NCBI GenBank assembly: GCA_028278525.1
Contig: JANQEE010000044.1
Location: forward strand, 62,001-126,000
Length of the DNA: 64,000 nucleotides
From: Minwuiaceae bacterium
Lineage (GTDB): Bacteria; Pseudomonadota; Alphaproteobacteria; Minwuiales; Minwuiaceae
Direction: 5' to 3'
Position numbers and translations under genes: made by a program. Below, piece after piece: positions 18,237-26,203 of the stretch (the stretch's first letter is position 1; each line of letters starts with the position of its first letter). The notes beneath the pieces were generated by a model. The model saw nothing but the letters and a program-made list of their open reading frames with translations. It ran no database searches and had not been told where the DNA came from.

Positions 18237-19153
18237 CCGAGACGGACGTAGCCGACAAAGGGCGCGCCGGCGGGATCGCCCTGGCGCTGACGGCGGCGGT
18301 CGGGCTCGGCACCGCCATCGCGCTCGCGCGGATCGCGCACGATTCCGGCACCACGGCGCTCAGCATCGCCACCATCCGCACGGTGTTCGTCGTGCTGCTG
18401 ATGTACGTGGTTTGCAAGGCAGCCGGCCGCAGCCTCGCCATCTCCTGGCCGCAGTGGCTGCATTGCCTCGGACTCGGCCTGCTGGCCGGGCAGATGTTCT
18501 ACGGCAATGTCGGCGCGGTGAAGTACATTCCAGTCGGGCTGGCGGCATTGCTGTTCTTCACCTACCCGCCGATGGTCGCCCTGATGATGGCCGGGCTGAA
18601 CCGGCGGATGCCGGGACTGGTCAAATCCGCCGCGCTGATCGGCGCGTTCTCGGGCCTGTGGCTGATGCTCGGCGTGTCGCTGGAAACGCTGGACTGGCGC
18701 GGTGTCGCCCTGTCGCTCAGCGCCGCCGTCGCCTGCGCCTCGAACGCCGTCTGGATCCAACAGAAAATGATGCGCGTCGACCCGCTGGTATTGACCTTTC
18801 ATATGTCGCTGGTCGCCGGGGTGGTGTTCGTCGCTGCGACGTTGGCCACGGGCGGTATCGTCCCACCGACGTCCGGGGCCGGCTGGATGGCGATGCTTGG
18901 CATCGTGGTGCTGCAGGGCTGCGCCGTGCCGCTCTACTTCGTGGCAATCCCCCGCATCGGCGCGGAGACCAGCGCGATGGTCACCAACCTGCAACCGGTG
19001 ACGTCGATCGCCGCCGCCTACCTGCTGTTTGCCGAAACGCTGACGCCGCTCCAGTTTACGGGGGGCGCCATGGTGCTGGGCAGCATTATCCTGATGCAGG
19101 CGCACGACGCCCGAACGCGACGCCGTCTGGCCCAGGCTGCGGGCCTGTCATAA
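18233..19153 (+). CDS. EamA family (DMT superfamily) transporter
   Basis: A 306-residue protein with ten predicted membrane helices arranged as two EamA repeats (about 15-145 and 155-290). Seen: ALARIAHDSGTTALSIATIRTVFVVLLMYVV and VGLAALLFFTYPPMVALMMAGL in repeat one, and IPRIGAETSAMVTNLQPVTSIAAAYLLFAETLTPLQFTGGAMVLGSI in repeat two. These proteins usually export small metabolites. It starts with GTG in the stop of the acyl-CoA synthetase, so the two are coupled. Substrate unknown. Confidence 0.9.
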   Translation: MTETDVADKGRAGGIALALTAAVGLGTAIALARIAHDSGTTALSIATIRTVFVVLLMYVVCKAAGRSLAISWPQWLHCLGLGLLAGQMFYGNVGAVKYIPVGLAALLFFTYPPMVALMMAGLNRRMPGLVKSAALIGAFSGLWLMLGVSLETLDWRGVALSLSAAVACASNAVWIQQKMMRVDPLVLTFHMSLVAGVVFVAATLATGGIVPPTSGAGWMAMLGIVVLQGCAVPLYFVAIPRIGAETSAMVTNLQPVTSIAAAYLLFAETLTPLQFTGGAMVLGSIILMQAHDARTRRRLAQAAGLS

Positions 19154-19183
19154 CATGGCGCCAGCCTAGCCTGGAGATATTGG

Positions 19184-19945
19184 ATGTCCGCAACGCCGAC
19201 CGTGGTAACCGCCTGCATGATCGTCATCGGCAACGAGATTCTGTCCGGGCGCACTCAGGACAAGAATATGGCCTATATCGCCACGCGCCTGAATGAGATC
19301 GGCGTCCGGCTGGCGGAGGCGCGGGTGGTCTCCGACGACCAGGACGCCATCGTCGCGGCGGTGAACGAGACCCGCGCCAGGTACGACTACGTCTTCACCT
19401 CCGGCGGCATCGGGCCGACCCACGACGACATCACGGCGGACGCCATCGCCGCGGCGTTCGGCGTCGGCATCGACTTCAACCCGGAAGCGGTGGCGATCCT
19501 GGAAGCCCACTACGAGCCCGGCATGCTGAACGAGGCCCGGATGCGTATGACGCGGATCCCGTTCGGCGCGGCGCTGGTGGATAACCCGGTCAGCAAGGCG
19601 CCCGGCTTCCGGTTGGAGAACGTCTATGTCTTCGCCGGGGTGCCGTCGATCATGCAGGCGATGTTCGAGGGTATCCGCCACGAACTGGTGGGCGGCGCGC
19701 CGATGCTGACGCTGACCATCGCCTCCTACCTGCCGGAGGGGGCGCTGGCCGGGCCCTTGGGCCAGTTGCAGGAGGAATTCCCGGGCATCGAGATGGGCTC
19801 CTACCCGTTCTACCGGACCTCCAAGTTCGGCACATCGGTGGTGCTGCGCGGGACCGAGCAGGCCAACCTGGATGCGGCCGGGGAGCGGCTGCGGCAGATT
19901 GTCCGCGAGCTGGGACAAGAGCCCATCGAGGAGAGCGATATTTGA
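19184..19945 (+). CDS. Molybdopterin-binding (CinA N-terminal-like) protein
   Basis: A 253-residue protein with a MoCF-type domain as found in the N-terminal half of CinA and in MogA/MoeA. Seen: ACMIVIGNEILSGRTQDKNMAYIATRLNEIGV, FTSGGIGPTHDDITADAIAAAFG and KAPGFRLENVYVFAGVPSIMQAMFE. CinA C-terminal deamidase residues are absent, so this is the stand-alone form. Stand-alone members are annotated as competence/damage-inducible protein A; an actual role in pyrophosphatase or nucleotide repair chemistry is not shown. GGAG lies upstream of the ATG. Confidence 0.9.
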   Translation: MSATPTVVTACMIVIGNEILSGRTQDKNMAYIATRLNEIGVRLAEARVVSDDQDAIVAAVNETRARYDYVFTSGGIGPTHDDITADAIAAAFGVGIDFNPEAVAILEAHYEPGMLNEARMRMTRIPFGAALVDNPVSKAPGFRLENVYVFAGVPSIMQAMFEGIRHELVGGAPMLTLTIASYLPEGALAGPLGQLQEEFPGIEMGSYPFYRTSKFGTSVVLRGTEQANLDAAGERLRQIVRELGQEPIEESDI

Positions 19946-20460
19946 TTTCGGCGGCAAAGCCGATGCGGAGGAAGTATTCGACTCATCCGAAGAAGATAAT
20001 TCTTCTACGTCTGTAATAAATCAGGGCAACCGAATGCCGTTCCGGGTGGCCGGCATTCTACGAGATGCTGTCCCGCGTCGGGCAAGAAGCGGCGGTCACT
20101 TGAAACCGTGCCTGAAATACAATGCGAGCAAATATCAGGCCAAAATCCCACCAGCCCGAGCGATGTGCCTGCAATGCAACAAGGCGCGCGCGGCTGTGGC
20201 AACGGCAAGCCGCCGACAAACGCAGGGCGAATTCGGCGCCTTCCATTGATCTTCGTCGCTCCGGTCCCGCAATTCAGTCCAGCGACGAATTCTATGGTTA
20301 ATCTGAAATAAACTATAATTGTTTCTTTTAAATCACAGATTGAGAGATTTTTATTTTATTTTTTACTTTATTTATACTTATCGAATATTTTGATTTTAAC
20401 TGACGGTTAATTTGTGGGCCTTAGCCTGCGCATCACAACAGGTGTAGCAGGGCCCACCGA
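19946..20460. other. 515-base gap with an AT-rich island (20281-20420)
   Basis: No convincing gene was found here. The first 330 bases are of normal GC content and show no codon pattern. The stretch from 20281 to 20420 is strikingly AT-rich for this genome, with runs such as TTTTTATTTTATTTTTTACT, and probably holds the promoter and upstream activating sequences of the lipoprotein gene at 20461. AT-rich sequence of this type is a common target for nucleoid proteins. Confidence 0.6.
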
Positions 20461-21600
20461 ATGAGCGTTACGGACGGTATCACGCAACCAGCGGATACGG
20501 ATCGCCGGACCCGACAGAGGATCCGGCGCGCCGTTCGTCCGGCGTCGATGGCGCTGACGATGCTGGCGCTCGCCGGCTGCGTCACACCGTCCTATGTGGA
20601 CAAAGACCGTACCGGCGCCCGCTCCGCCGGGCTCAACTCGGTCCTATTCTCGGTAACCGACCATTTCAAAGTCGACCCGCCCCGCTGCATCGCCATTCTG
20701 CCGTTTCAGGCGGCCGATGGGGTCGAAACCGAGGCGCCGGAACAGGTGTTCGAGACGGCGTCGGAGCCCGAAATGGCCGATGAAAGAATGCCGACTCGGT
20801 TCGAGGAGGCGGAAAGCCATTCGTCGGCCCTGATGGGTTCGCCCGGCGGCGCGACGATGCCCGGACCGAACGGATCCGTCGATCCCGTCACCCAGATGAG
20901 CGTGACCGACCGGGTGCGGCGCGCCATGTACGCGCAGCTATCGCCGTTGGAAATCCGCGATGTGGAACTCAGCCGGGTCGATGCCGCCGTCGGGGACCGG
21001 CGCGACGGCCGCCGGCTCGACTACAGCCTGATCGGCGCCAGGCTCGGCTGCGACGCGGTGATGGTCGGGACCGTCACCGAATACGGCAGCAACTTCTGGG
21101 GCCTCTATTCGCAGGTCGTCGTGGGCGCCGACCTGAAGGTCATCCGCACCCGCGACGGCGCCATCCTGTGGGAAGGCAGCCATGTGGCCCGCAGCCAGGA
21201 CGGTACGGTTCCGCTGACGCCGATAGACGCGGCAATGGGCCTGGTGCGGGCCGCGTCGCACCTGCATTCGGAACAGATCCACCGGGTAACAGACGATCTT
21301 GCCCGCCGGCTGGTCCGGACCATCCCGGACAGCGAGGAGGCGATCGCCCGAGTGACCGGCGGTGAACCGGCCGGTCCGCGACTGCGTTATGTCGCGACGA
21401 AGATACTGAACTTCCGGGCCGGACCCGGAACCGGCTACAAGGTCCAAGGACAATTGGAACGCCACGACGCGGTCGAGGTGGTCGGCGAGCCGATGAACGG
21501 CGAATGGTTGCCGATCCGCACTGCCAAGGGCCATGTCGGGTACGTCTCCAGCAAGTACCTGAGAACCACCAAGACGGCGAAGCTTAAAGGTTCGTCCTAA
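20461..21600 (+). CDS. Lipoprotein with C-terminal bacterial SH3 domain
   Basis: A 379-residue envelope protein. The N-terminus has a long basic leader and a lipobox (MLALAGCVTPS, Cys at about 40). The middle resembles lipoproteins of the CsgG/DUF-type envelope group (CIAILPFQAAD, LEIRDVELSRVDAAV, LIGARLGCDAVMVGTVTEYGSNF, LKVIRTRDGAILWEGSHVARS). Residues 303-372 are an SH3b domain (YVATKILNFRAGPGTGYKVQGQL ... HVGYVSSKYL), which binds peptidoglycan. It ends 4 bases into the convergent cyclase gene. The long AT-rich upstream region suggests its own promoter. Confidence 0.82.
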   Translation: MSVTDGITQPADTDRRTRQRIRRAVRPASMALTMLALAGCVTPSYVDKDRTGARSAGLNSVLFSVTDHFKVDPPRCIAILPFQAADGVETEAPEQVFETASEPEMADERMPTRFEEAESHSSALMGSPGGATMPGPNGSVDPVTQMSVTDRVRRAMYAQLSPLEIRDVELSRVDAAVGDRRDGRRLDYSLIGARLGCDAVMVGTVTEYGSNFWGLYSQVVVGADLKVIRTRDGAILWEGSHVARSQDGTVPLTPIDAAMGLVRAASHLHSEQIHRVTDDLARRLVRTIPDSEEAIARVTGGEPAGPRLRYVATKILNFRAGPGTGYKVQGQLERHDAVEVVGEPMNGEWLPIRTAKGHVGYVSSKYLRTTKTAKLKGSS

Positions 21601-22835
21601 CCTTCCAAACCGAACACCTCCAGCGGGTCGGCCACGCCGCGCACCGGATGGCTGCCAAGCGGGACCAAATCGTCGAGCGCGGCCTCGCTCGCAAATTCCG
21701 CCGATACCAGAACCTGCCGGTCGAGGTCCCGACAAATCCCCTGCATTCGGTTGACCACGTTGACCGCGGGCCCGATCACCGTGAAGTCGAGCCGGTCGGA
21801 CGAGCCGATATTCCCGTACATGACGTCACCGACATGCAGGGTGACGCGGAAGCCCAGCTCGCTCTCCCCGACCGCCGCGCGTTCGGTATTAAGGGCGGAC
21901 ACGGCCGACACCGTATCGGTCGCCGCGTTGAGCGCCGCGCGGCAGGCGCCCATGGCATCCCTCTCCGGAGTTACCGAGAAGATCGCCAGCACCGCATCGC
22001 CGATGAACTTGAGGATCTCGCCGTCCGCCGCCTTGACCGGCTCGGCGACCCGATCGAAGAAGCTATTGAGCAGATCGATCAGCGCCTCACGCGGCAGGGT
22101 GTCGCTCAAGGCCGTGAAGCCGCGCAGGTCGAAAAAGGCGACGGCGGCGTGAATGGTCTCGCCGCTGCCGCGCATGATCTGCCCGCTGAGGATGCGCTGG
22201 CCGGCGTCGCGGCCGACATAGATGTCTAGGAAACGGGCGGTTTGCGCCTGGATCGACAGGTTTTCCGCGACCCGGGCCAGCGCCATGGTCATGTCCCGCA
22301 GGATCTCGATATGGCGGTCGCCGAAACCGCCCGGCGCGTCGGTCGCGTAAGTGGCGAAGCCAAGCGACCAGCGTCCGTCTTCGCCGACATCGGCCGCCTC
22401 CCCGCTGCGCTGCAAACCGTCGTTGAATTCGAACGGCAAAATCACATAGTCGGTGCCGCCCTCCTCCTTCAACTCCTCCAGAAGCGGGAAATCGAGCCTG
22501 GCGTCCGGCCCGACGAGGCGGCGGCGGAACATCTCGCGCGTCTCGCGGACCGCATGCAGGGGGCTGTTTCGAAACGCGGGCGACGATGTGTATTCGTGGG
22601 TGGCGACGAAATACTCCGCCCGCCCGACGTCACGCCGCCACAGATAGGCATCGCCGAAGAATTCGGGATGCCGGGCCGGGATGTAGGAGCCGAACCGCCA
22701 GAGCGGCACGCCGTCGGCGATCAACCGGTTGGATAACTCGTCGGCCAGCCGGCGCGGATTGCGCAGCCGCCATGCGTCGCGGATTACCCATTCGACGGCG
22801 GGAGACGGCCGCCATTCCATCCGTTGCTCCGACAT
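21597..22835 (-). CDS. Class III adenylate/guanylate cyclase
   Basis: A 412-residue cytoplasmic protein. The C-terminal cyclase domain (about 210-400) has both metal-binding Asp residues (FFDLRGFTALSD and KFIGDAVLAIF), a dimer-arm region, and TLHVGDVMYGNIGSSDRLDFTVIGPAVNVVNRM with the transition-state stabilising Asn-Arg pair. The N-terminal 200 residues have a WRFGSYIPARHPEFFGDAYLW start typical of a group of proteobacterial cyclases with an uncharacterised sensor part. The start at 22835 (GGAGACGCAA upstream) was chosen over an upstream frame at 23000. It likely makes cAMP; a regulator is not visible. Confidence 0.88.
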   Translation of the reverse strand: MSEQRMEWRPSPAVEWVIRDAWRLRNPRRLADELSNRLIADGVPLWRFGSYIPARHPEFFGDAYLWRRDVGRAEYFVATHEYTSSPAFRNSPLHAVRETREMFRRRLVGPDARLDFPLLEELKEEGGTDYVILPFEFNDGLQRSGEAADVGEDGRWSLGFATYATDAPGGFGDRHIEILRDMTMALARVAENLSIQAQTARFLDIYVGRDAGQRILSGQIMRGSGETIHAAVAFFDLRGFTALSDTLPREALIDLLNSFFDRVAEPVKAADGEILKFIGDAVLAIFSVTPERDAMGACRAALNAATDTVSAVSALNTERAAVGESELGFRVTLHVGDVMYGNIGSSDRLDFTVIGPAVNVVNRMQGICRDLDRQVLVSAEFASEAALDDLVPLGSHPVRGVADPLEVFGLEG

Positions 22836-22919
22836 TTGCGTCTCCGGGCCTGTCACCTGTGGCGATACTAGCGCACAATCGTGGCATTCGCCGCAGCGAC
22901 AAATCTGGGAGGAAGACCA

Positions 22920-23834
22920 ATGACGCAATCGACCGGCCGGGAGCGGATCGGATTTATCGGGTTGGGCGCCATGGGCCGGCCGATGGCGAGCAACCTGCAA
23001 CGCAAGGGCAACGACCTGGTCGTCTACGATCTCAACCGGGAGGCGGTCGATGCACTGGTCGCGTTGGGCGCCCGCGCGGCGGGCAGCGTCGCGGAACTGG
23101 CGCGCGAGGTCGATATCGTGGTCACCATGCTACCCGACTCGCCGGACGTCGAAGCCGTGGTGCTGGCACCAGACGGAATCGCAGCGGCCGGCGCGGAAGA
23201 TCTGCTGGTCATGGACATGAGCACCATCGAGCCGTCGGCGACCGACCGGCTGGCCGCCGCCCTCGCCGATCGCAGCATGGCGTTCGTCGACGCGCCGGTC
23301 GGGCGGCTGGTCAGCCATGCCGAGAAAGGCGAATCGCTGTTCATGGTCGGCGCGACCAGCAACGACTTCGGCCGCGTCAGGCCGTTGCTGGAAGCGATGG
23401 GCACGACCATCCAGCATTGCGGCAATCCCGGCAGCGGCATTCGCACCAAGCTGGTCAACAACTTCATCGCCATCGCCACCTGCCAACTGACCGCTGAGGC
23501 CATGACATTGGCGGAGAGCTTCGGCCTGGACCTTTCCACGACGCTGGACACGGTCAACGGCACGACAGCGACCAACGGCCATCTACAGACCGCCTGGCGC
23601 GGCAAGGTGCTGGCGGGCGACACCGCGCCAGGCTTCCGTATAAGGCTAGCGCATAAGGATATCAGCCTGGCGGTCGAGGCGGCGCGGCAGGCCGGCGTGC
23701 CGGTGTTCGTGGGCGCGGCGGCGCGGGAATGCCTCGGTCAGGCGATGCGGACCGGCGACTTCGCCGAGCGGGACTTCTCGGCACTGCTCGACGTGGTCTG
23801 CCAGCAAAGCGGGATTGCCGCGCCGCGGCTCTGA
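22920..23834 (+). CDS. NAD(P)-dependent beta-hydroxyacid dehydrogenase, YihU-like
   Basis: A 304-residue dehydrogenase of the 3-hydroxyisobutyrate/6-phosphogluconate-like family. Seen: GFIGLGAMGRPMASNL (nucleotide binding), DAPVGRLVSHAEKGESLFMVGA (substrate region), GIRTKLVNNF with catalytic Lys177, and LAHKDISLAVEAARQAGVPVFVGAAARE. The DAPVGR reading and the flanking pattern match 3-sulfolactaldehyde reductase YihU more closely than classical 3-hydroxyisobutyrate dehydrogenase, which has DAPVSGG. The ATG at 22920 follows GGGAGGAAGACC. A Rid-family gene follows 35 bases downstream. Substrate assignment is an inference. Confidence 0.88.
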   Translation: MTQSTGRERIGFIGLGAMGRPMASNLQRKGNDLVVYDLNREAVDALVALGARAAGSVAELAREVDIVVTMLPDSPDVEAVVLAPDGIAAAGAEDLLVMDMSTIEPSATDRLAAALADRSMAFVDAPVGRLVSHAEKGESLFMVGATSNDFGRVRPLLEAMGTTIQHCGNPGSGIRTKLVNNFIAIATCQLTAEAMTLAESFGLDLSTTLDTVNGTTATNGHLQTAWRGKVLAGDTAPGFRIRLAHKDISLAVEAARQAGVPVFVGAAARECLGQAMRTGDFAERDFSALLDVVCQQSGIAAPRL

Positions 23835-23869
23835 CGAACTTCAATCGACACACTAGGAAGGGATTCTAA

Positions 23870-24256
23870 ATGACTAAAATTAAACGCATTATGGTCGAAG
23901 GACAGCTCGAACCGGTGAGCCACTACTGCCATGTGGTCCGCGCCGCCAACCATATCTGGGTATCCGGCGCGGTCGGCGTGCGATCTGACGGCAGCGTGTC
24001 GGACGACGTGGTCGAGCAGTTCCAGGTCGCCATCGAGAACATCGACGCGGCACTTAAGGCGGCCGGCGGCGCGGCGCGGCACGTCGTGAAGGTGGTGGTC
24101 TATCTGACGGACGTGGGCGACCGGCAGAAGATCAATCCGATCCGCCAGACATATTTCGGCGAACACCGGCCCGCCTCCACGCTGGTGGAAGTGTCCGCAC
24201 TTGTGATGCCGGAACTGAAAGTGGAGATCGAGGCCGAGGCGTTCGTCGCCGATTGA
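23870..24256 (+). CDS. RidA/YjgF-family protein lacking the active-site Arg
   Basis: A 128-residue Rid-fold protein. Seen: HYCHVVRAANHIWVSGAVG at the start, HVVKVVVYLTDVGDRQKINPIRQTYFGEHRPASTLVEVSALVMPELKVEIEAEAFV at the end, which is the classic Rid C-terminus. In RidA the segment is P-A-R-S/T, and that Arg binds imine substrates; here it is P-A-S-T, so Arg is replaced by Ser. Proteins with this change belong to non-RidA subfamilies that lack 2-aminoacrylate deaminase activity. It is likely cotranscribed with the YihU-like gene. A dispersed repeat follows. Confidence 0.87.
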   Translation: MTKIKRIMVEGQLEPVSHYCHVVRAANHIWVSGAVGVRSDGSVSDDVVEQFQVAIENIDAALKAAGGAARHVVKVVVYLTDVGDRQKINPIRQTYFGEHRPASTLVEVSALVMPELKVEIEAEAFVAD

Positions 24257-24280
24257 GGTTGGTGGCCAAGCCGCTCGGTT

Positions 24281-24352
24281 CTCGTCACCCCGACGAAGGT
24301 CGGGGTCCAGGTCCGACCAGGGTTATGGATTCCGGCCTTCGCCGGAATGACG
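24281..24352. repeat. Intergenic palindromic element
   Basis: Two hairpins in tandem: ACCCCGA/TCGGGGT (24287-24293, 24300-24306) and ATTCCGGC/GCCGGAAT (24329-24336, 24341-24348). The ATTCCGGCnnnnGCCGGAAT core is a well-known dispersed repeat in alphaproteobacteria. It lies between convergent genes and could also end transcription. Confidence 0.7.
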
Positions 24353-24381
24353 AGGCGGGAAAGTGCCCCTCGCCGGGCCTG

Positions 24382-25281
24382 CTATAGCACCAGCAGAATG
24401 ACGCCGGCGACGATGACGACCATGCCGACGATCTCGGCGACGGATGAACGCTCCTTGAAGAACAGGTAGGAGATCAGGAGCGACAGGATCAGTTCGACCT
24501 GGCCGAGCGCGCGGACATAGGCCGCAGTCTGCAGGGTCAGCGCGGTGAACCAGGTGGCGGAACCAACCGCGCTTAGGAAGCCGACGGCGCCGGACGACCG
24601 CCAGCTTGCCAGGATCGGCCGGAACTCGCCGGGCTCGCGGACCAGGATCCATGCGCCGAGCATCACCGTTTGTATGAACGTCATATAGGCGAGCGTCATC
24701 GCGGCGCGCACGCCGAAGTCGGCGTCCAGCGACAGGCTGCCCCAACGGATGAACAAAGCAGCGAAGGCAAAACCGGTGCCGGAGGCGATGCCGATCAACG
24801 CTGGTTTCTCGGACCAGCCGAGCAGGACGCGAGACAGACCGTCGCCGGTCTTGCCGGAGGAAATAACGACGACGCCAACCAGGCTGACCACGATGCCGAC
24901 CATTGCCAGAAGGCCGAGCGGCTCGCCGAACAGGACGATGCCAAGCACGGCCGTCTGTACGGCCTCGGTCTTGGAATAGGTCGTGCCGACGGCGAAGTTG
25001 CGGTAGGAGAACGACAGGATCAGCAGCGACGTGGCGGCGATCTGCGCCAGGCCGCCCATGAAACAGCCGATCAGGAACCGGGTATTGATCGGCGGCATCT
25101 CCGCGCCGGTCAGGGCAAGCAGCAGCACGAGGTAGAGCAGTGCAAACGGCCAGCCGTAGAAGAACCGAACGAAGGTGATCGAGTTGGTTTTAAGCGAACT
25201 CTTCAGATACTTCTGAATCGTTGTCCGTGCCGCCTGGATCGCGGCGGCCAGGATCGTTATCGGTATCCAGAGCTCGATCAC
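24382..25281 (-). CDS. EamA family (DMT superfamily) transporter
   Basis: A 299-residue ten-helix inner-membrane transporter. Seen: IQAARTTIQKYLKSSLKTNSITFVRFFYGWPFALLYLVLLL in repeat one, SYRNFAVGTTYSKTEAVQTAVLGIVLFGEPLGLLAMVGIVVSLVGVVVIS, and ALTLQTAAYVRALGQVELILSLLISYLFFKERSSVAEIVGMVVIVAGVILLVL at the end. It begins three bases after the stop of the SDR gene, so the two form an operon. Substrate unknown. Confidence 0.9.
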   Translation of the reverse strand: MIELWIPITILAAAIQAARTTIQKYLKSSLKTNSITFVRFFYGWPFALLYLVLLLALTGAEMPPINTRFLIGCFMGGLAQIAATSLLILSFSYRNFAVGTTYSKTEAVQTAVLGIVLFGEPLGLLAMVGIVVSLVGVVVISSGKTGDGLSRVLLGWSEKPALIGIASGTGFAFAALFIRWGSLSLDADFGVRAAMTLAYMTFIQTVMLGAWILVREPGEFRPILASWRSSGAVGFLSAVGSATWFTALTLQTAAYVRALGQVELILSLLISYLFFKERSSVAEIVGMVVIVAGVILLVL

Positions 25282-25284
25282 CCG

Positions 25285-26073
25285 TCAGCGCGCCGTGTAA
25301 CCGCCATCAACGACCACTTCCGAGCCGGTCATGAACGACGAATCGTCGGACGCCAGGAACAAGATGGCTTTGGCCACGTCGCCCGCCTGACCGAGCCTGC
25401 CGAGGGGATGGATTTTGTCGACCGGATCAGAGCCCTGGTTGTGTCCAGCGCCGCCCAGCACCGCACGGGTCTTGTCGATCACGACATTGCCCATATCGGT
25501 TTCGATGACGCCGGGATGGACCGAATTGACCCGGATTCCGTAGCCGAGTTGCGCGCATTCGAGCGCTGCGGATTTCGTGAACAGCCGCACCCCGCCCTTC
25601 GACATGCTGTAGGCCGAGCTGCCGAGAGTGGCGCCGACAAGACCGGCGACTGACGACAGGTTGATAATCGACCCGCCCGATCCTTTCATGGCGCCGATGG
25701 CATGTTTGGTACCGAGGAACACACCTTCGAGATTGACCGCGCTGACCCAACGCCAATCCTCCAGCGTCGTCTCTTCCAACGGCTTGGTCAGGTAGACGCC
25801 AGCATTGTTGACCAGGATATGCAGCCCGCCGAACCGCTCGACCGTTTGGGCGATCACGTCCTGCCATTCGCTCTCGCTGGTGACATCGTGCTTGAGGAAG
25901 GCGGCCTCGCCGCCGGCCCGTTCGATTTCCGCCACCGTTGCCGCGCCTTCCGTCTCCAGAAGGTCGGTAATCATTACCCGCGCGCCGCCGCCTGCCAGCG
26001 CCTTGGCGGTTTCCGCGCCGATCCCCCGCGCGCCGCCGGTTACCAACGCAACCTTGCCATCTACCCGGTTCAT
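25285..26073 (-). CDS. SDR family oxidoreductase
   Basis: A 262-residue classical short-chain dehydrogenase. Seen: the cofactor motif TGGARGIG, the NNAG stretch, the active site Ser in NLSSVAGLVG and YSMSK with catalytic Tyr and Lys, and the late VHPGVIETDMG and SSFMTGSEVVVDGGYTAR. The pattern resembles cyclopentanol or 3-alpha-hydroxysteroid dehydrogenases. An Asp near position 38 (ITDLLE) suggests preference for NAD. The start at 26073 is supported by GGGAGGAAGCTC; a 33-base upstream extension is unlikely. It is cotranscribed with the EamA gene. Confidence 0.9.
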   Translation of the reverse strand: MNRVDGKVALVTGGARGIGAETAKALAGGGARVMITDLLETEGAATVAEIERAGGEAAFLKHDVTSESEWQDVIAQTVERFGGLHILVNNAGVYLTKPLEETTLEDWRWVSAVNLEGVFLGTKHAIGAMKGSGGSIINLSSVAGLVGATLGSSAYSMSKGGVRLFTKSAALECAQLGYGIRVNSVHPGVIETDMGNVVIDKTRAVLGGAGHNQGSDPVDKIHPLGRLGQAGDVAKAILFLASDDSSFMTGSEVVVDGGYTAR

Positions 26074-26203
26074 GAGCTTCCTCCCGTTTATTACGGCGGG
26101 TATCATCGCCGATCTGACGGGTCTCGCTCAAATGAGGATTTCCCCGGCGAGACCTGAAGGCGGTTCATACAAGACGGGCTACGCCCGACAGTTGGAAGCA
26201 GCG

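Noticed and set aside
20461..21600. Autotransporter or pilus assembly protein reading of the SH3 lipoprotein
   Set aside because: Only a lipobox, a CsgG-like middle and an SH3b domain are visible; no pore or chaperone features.
25805..26203. N-terminal extension of the second AMP ligase
   Set aside because: It runs antisense through the SDR gene and is not needed for the ligase family. The start at 26204 has a suitable binding site.
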